From positions 5,209,001 through 5,273,000 of the forward strand of contig NZ_AP026966.1 in NCBI RefSeq assembly GCF_027923905.1: 64,000 nt of DNA, in the 5' to 3' direction. This DNA comes from Massilia varians (lineage in GTDB: Bacteria > Pseudomonadota > Gammaproteobacteria > Burkholderiales > Burkholderiaceae_D). The translations under genes were made by a program, and so were the position numbers. The notes under the pieces are model-generated. The model had not been told where the DNA came from and ran no database searches. It was given only the letters and a program-made list of their open reading frames with translations. Below, in pieces: positions 63,151 through 64,000 of the stretch (the first letter of the stretch is position 1; every line of letters starts with the position of its first letter).

Positions 63151-64000
<850 letters not shown>

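Overview
The window looks like chromosomal DNA from a Betaproteobacterium of the Massilia/Telluria/Duganella type (Oxalobacteraceae). This is inferred from the high-GC coding bias, a PEP-CTERM protein, large TonB-dependent receptors with Massilia-like carbohydrate enzymes, and the run pgk-pyk-fba-purC-purE-purK-sua5 that is familiar in Burkholderiales. No rRNA, tRNA, CRISPR array, phage or insertion sequence was seen.

Layout. 1-4766: a clipped gene start, then pncC, a secreted metallophosphoesterase and a periplasmic M16 protease. 4777-7577: a lower-GC, minus-strand pair, a DUF3304 lipoprotein followed by a DUF2235 (Tle1-like) phospholipase that carries an in-frame amber codon. 7719-16766: ArsR plus a CDF metal exporter, then housekeeping genes (cysK, an FKBP isomerase, tcdA, a one-frame hemerythrin-PdxH fusion, a cyclopropane fatty acid synthase-like enzyme, msrA, a flavin reductase, gcdH). 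16941-19932: a PAS-PAS-GGDEF-EAL protein and a JmjC/cupin-like protein whose 3' ends overlap.

19991-53371 is the core of the window, a pectin/galacturonate utilisation region. Secreted enzymes attack pectin: a CE12 acetylesterase, a PL1-CE8 lyase/methylesterase fusion, two Tat-type GH28 polygalacturonases, GH105, a DUF4861 protein, and an esterase-GH43 fusion interrupted by an in-frame TGA. Two TonB-dependent receptors probably import oligomers and an ExuT-like MFS carrier imports monomers. The oxidative galacturonate route is complete by family assignment: uronate dehydrogenase, SMP-30 lactonase, GarD-type dehydratase, KdgD and 2,5-dioxovalerate dehydrogenase, ending at 2-oxoglutarate. Two FadR-type GntR regulators are present and two distinct palindromic motifs recur upstream of these genes. 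One (TTGGTC-N-GACCAA) precedes the polymer-attack and receptor genes, the other (GTTGTATG...) precedes kdgD and its own regulator. A BlaI repressor and what looks like an internally deleted BlaR1 remnant sit inside the region, as do a YdcF-like protein, a SUI1 protein, a TonB-C/Sel1 protein and a cupin.

53451-64000: a PEP-CTERM protein, OmpW, a GDSL lipoprotein, then the sua5-purK-purE-purC-fba-pyk-pgk block on the minus strand, running off the right edge.

The most interesting non-gene signals are two long inverted-repeat elements (14086-14234 and 44001-44108) that share arms and show compensatory base changes in their hairpins, and the two in-frame nonsense codons in otherwise intact genes.
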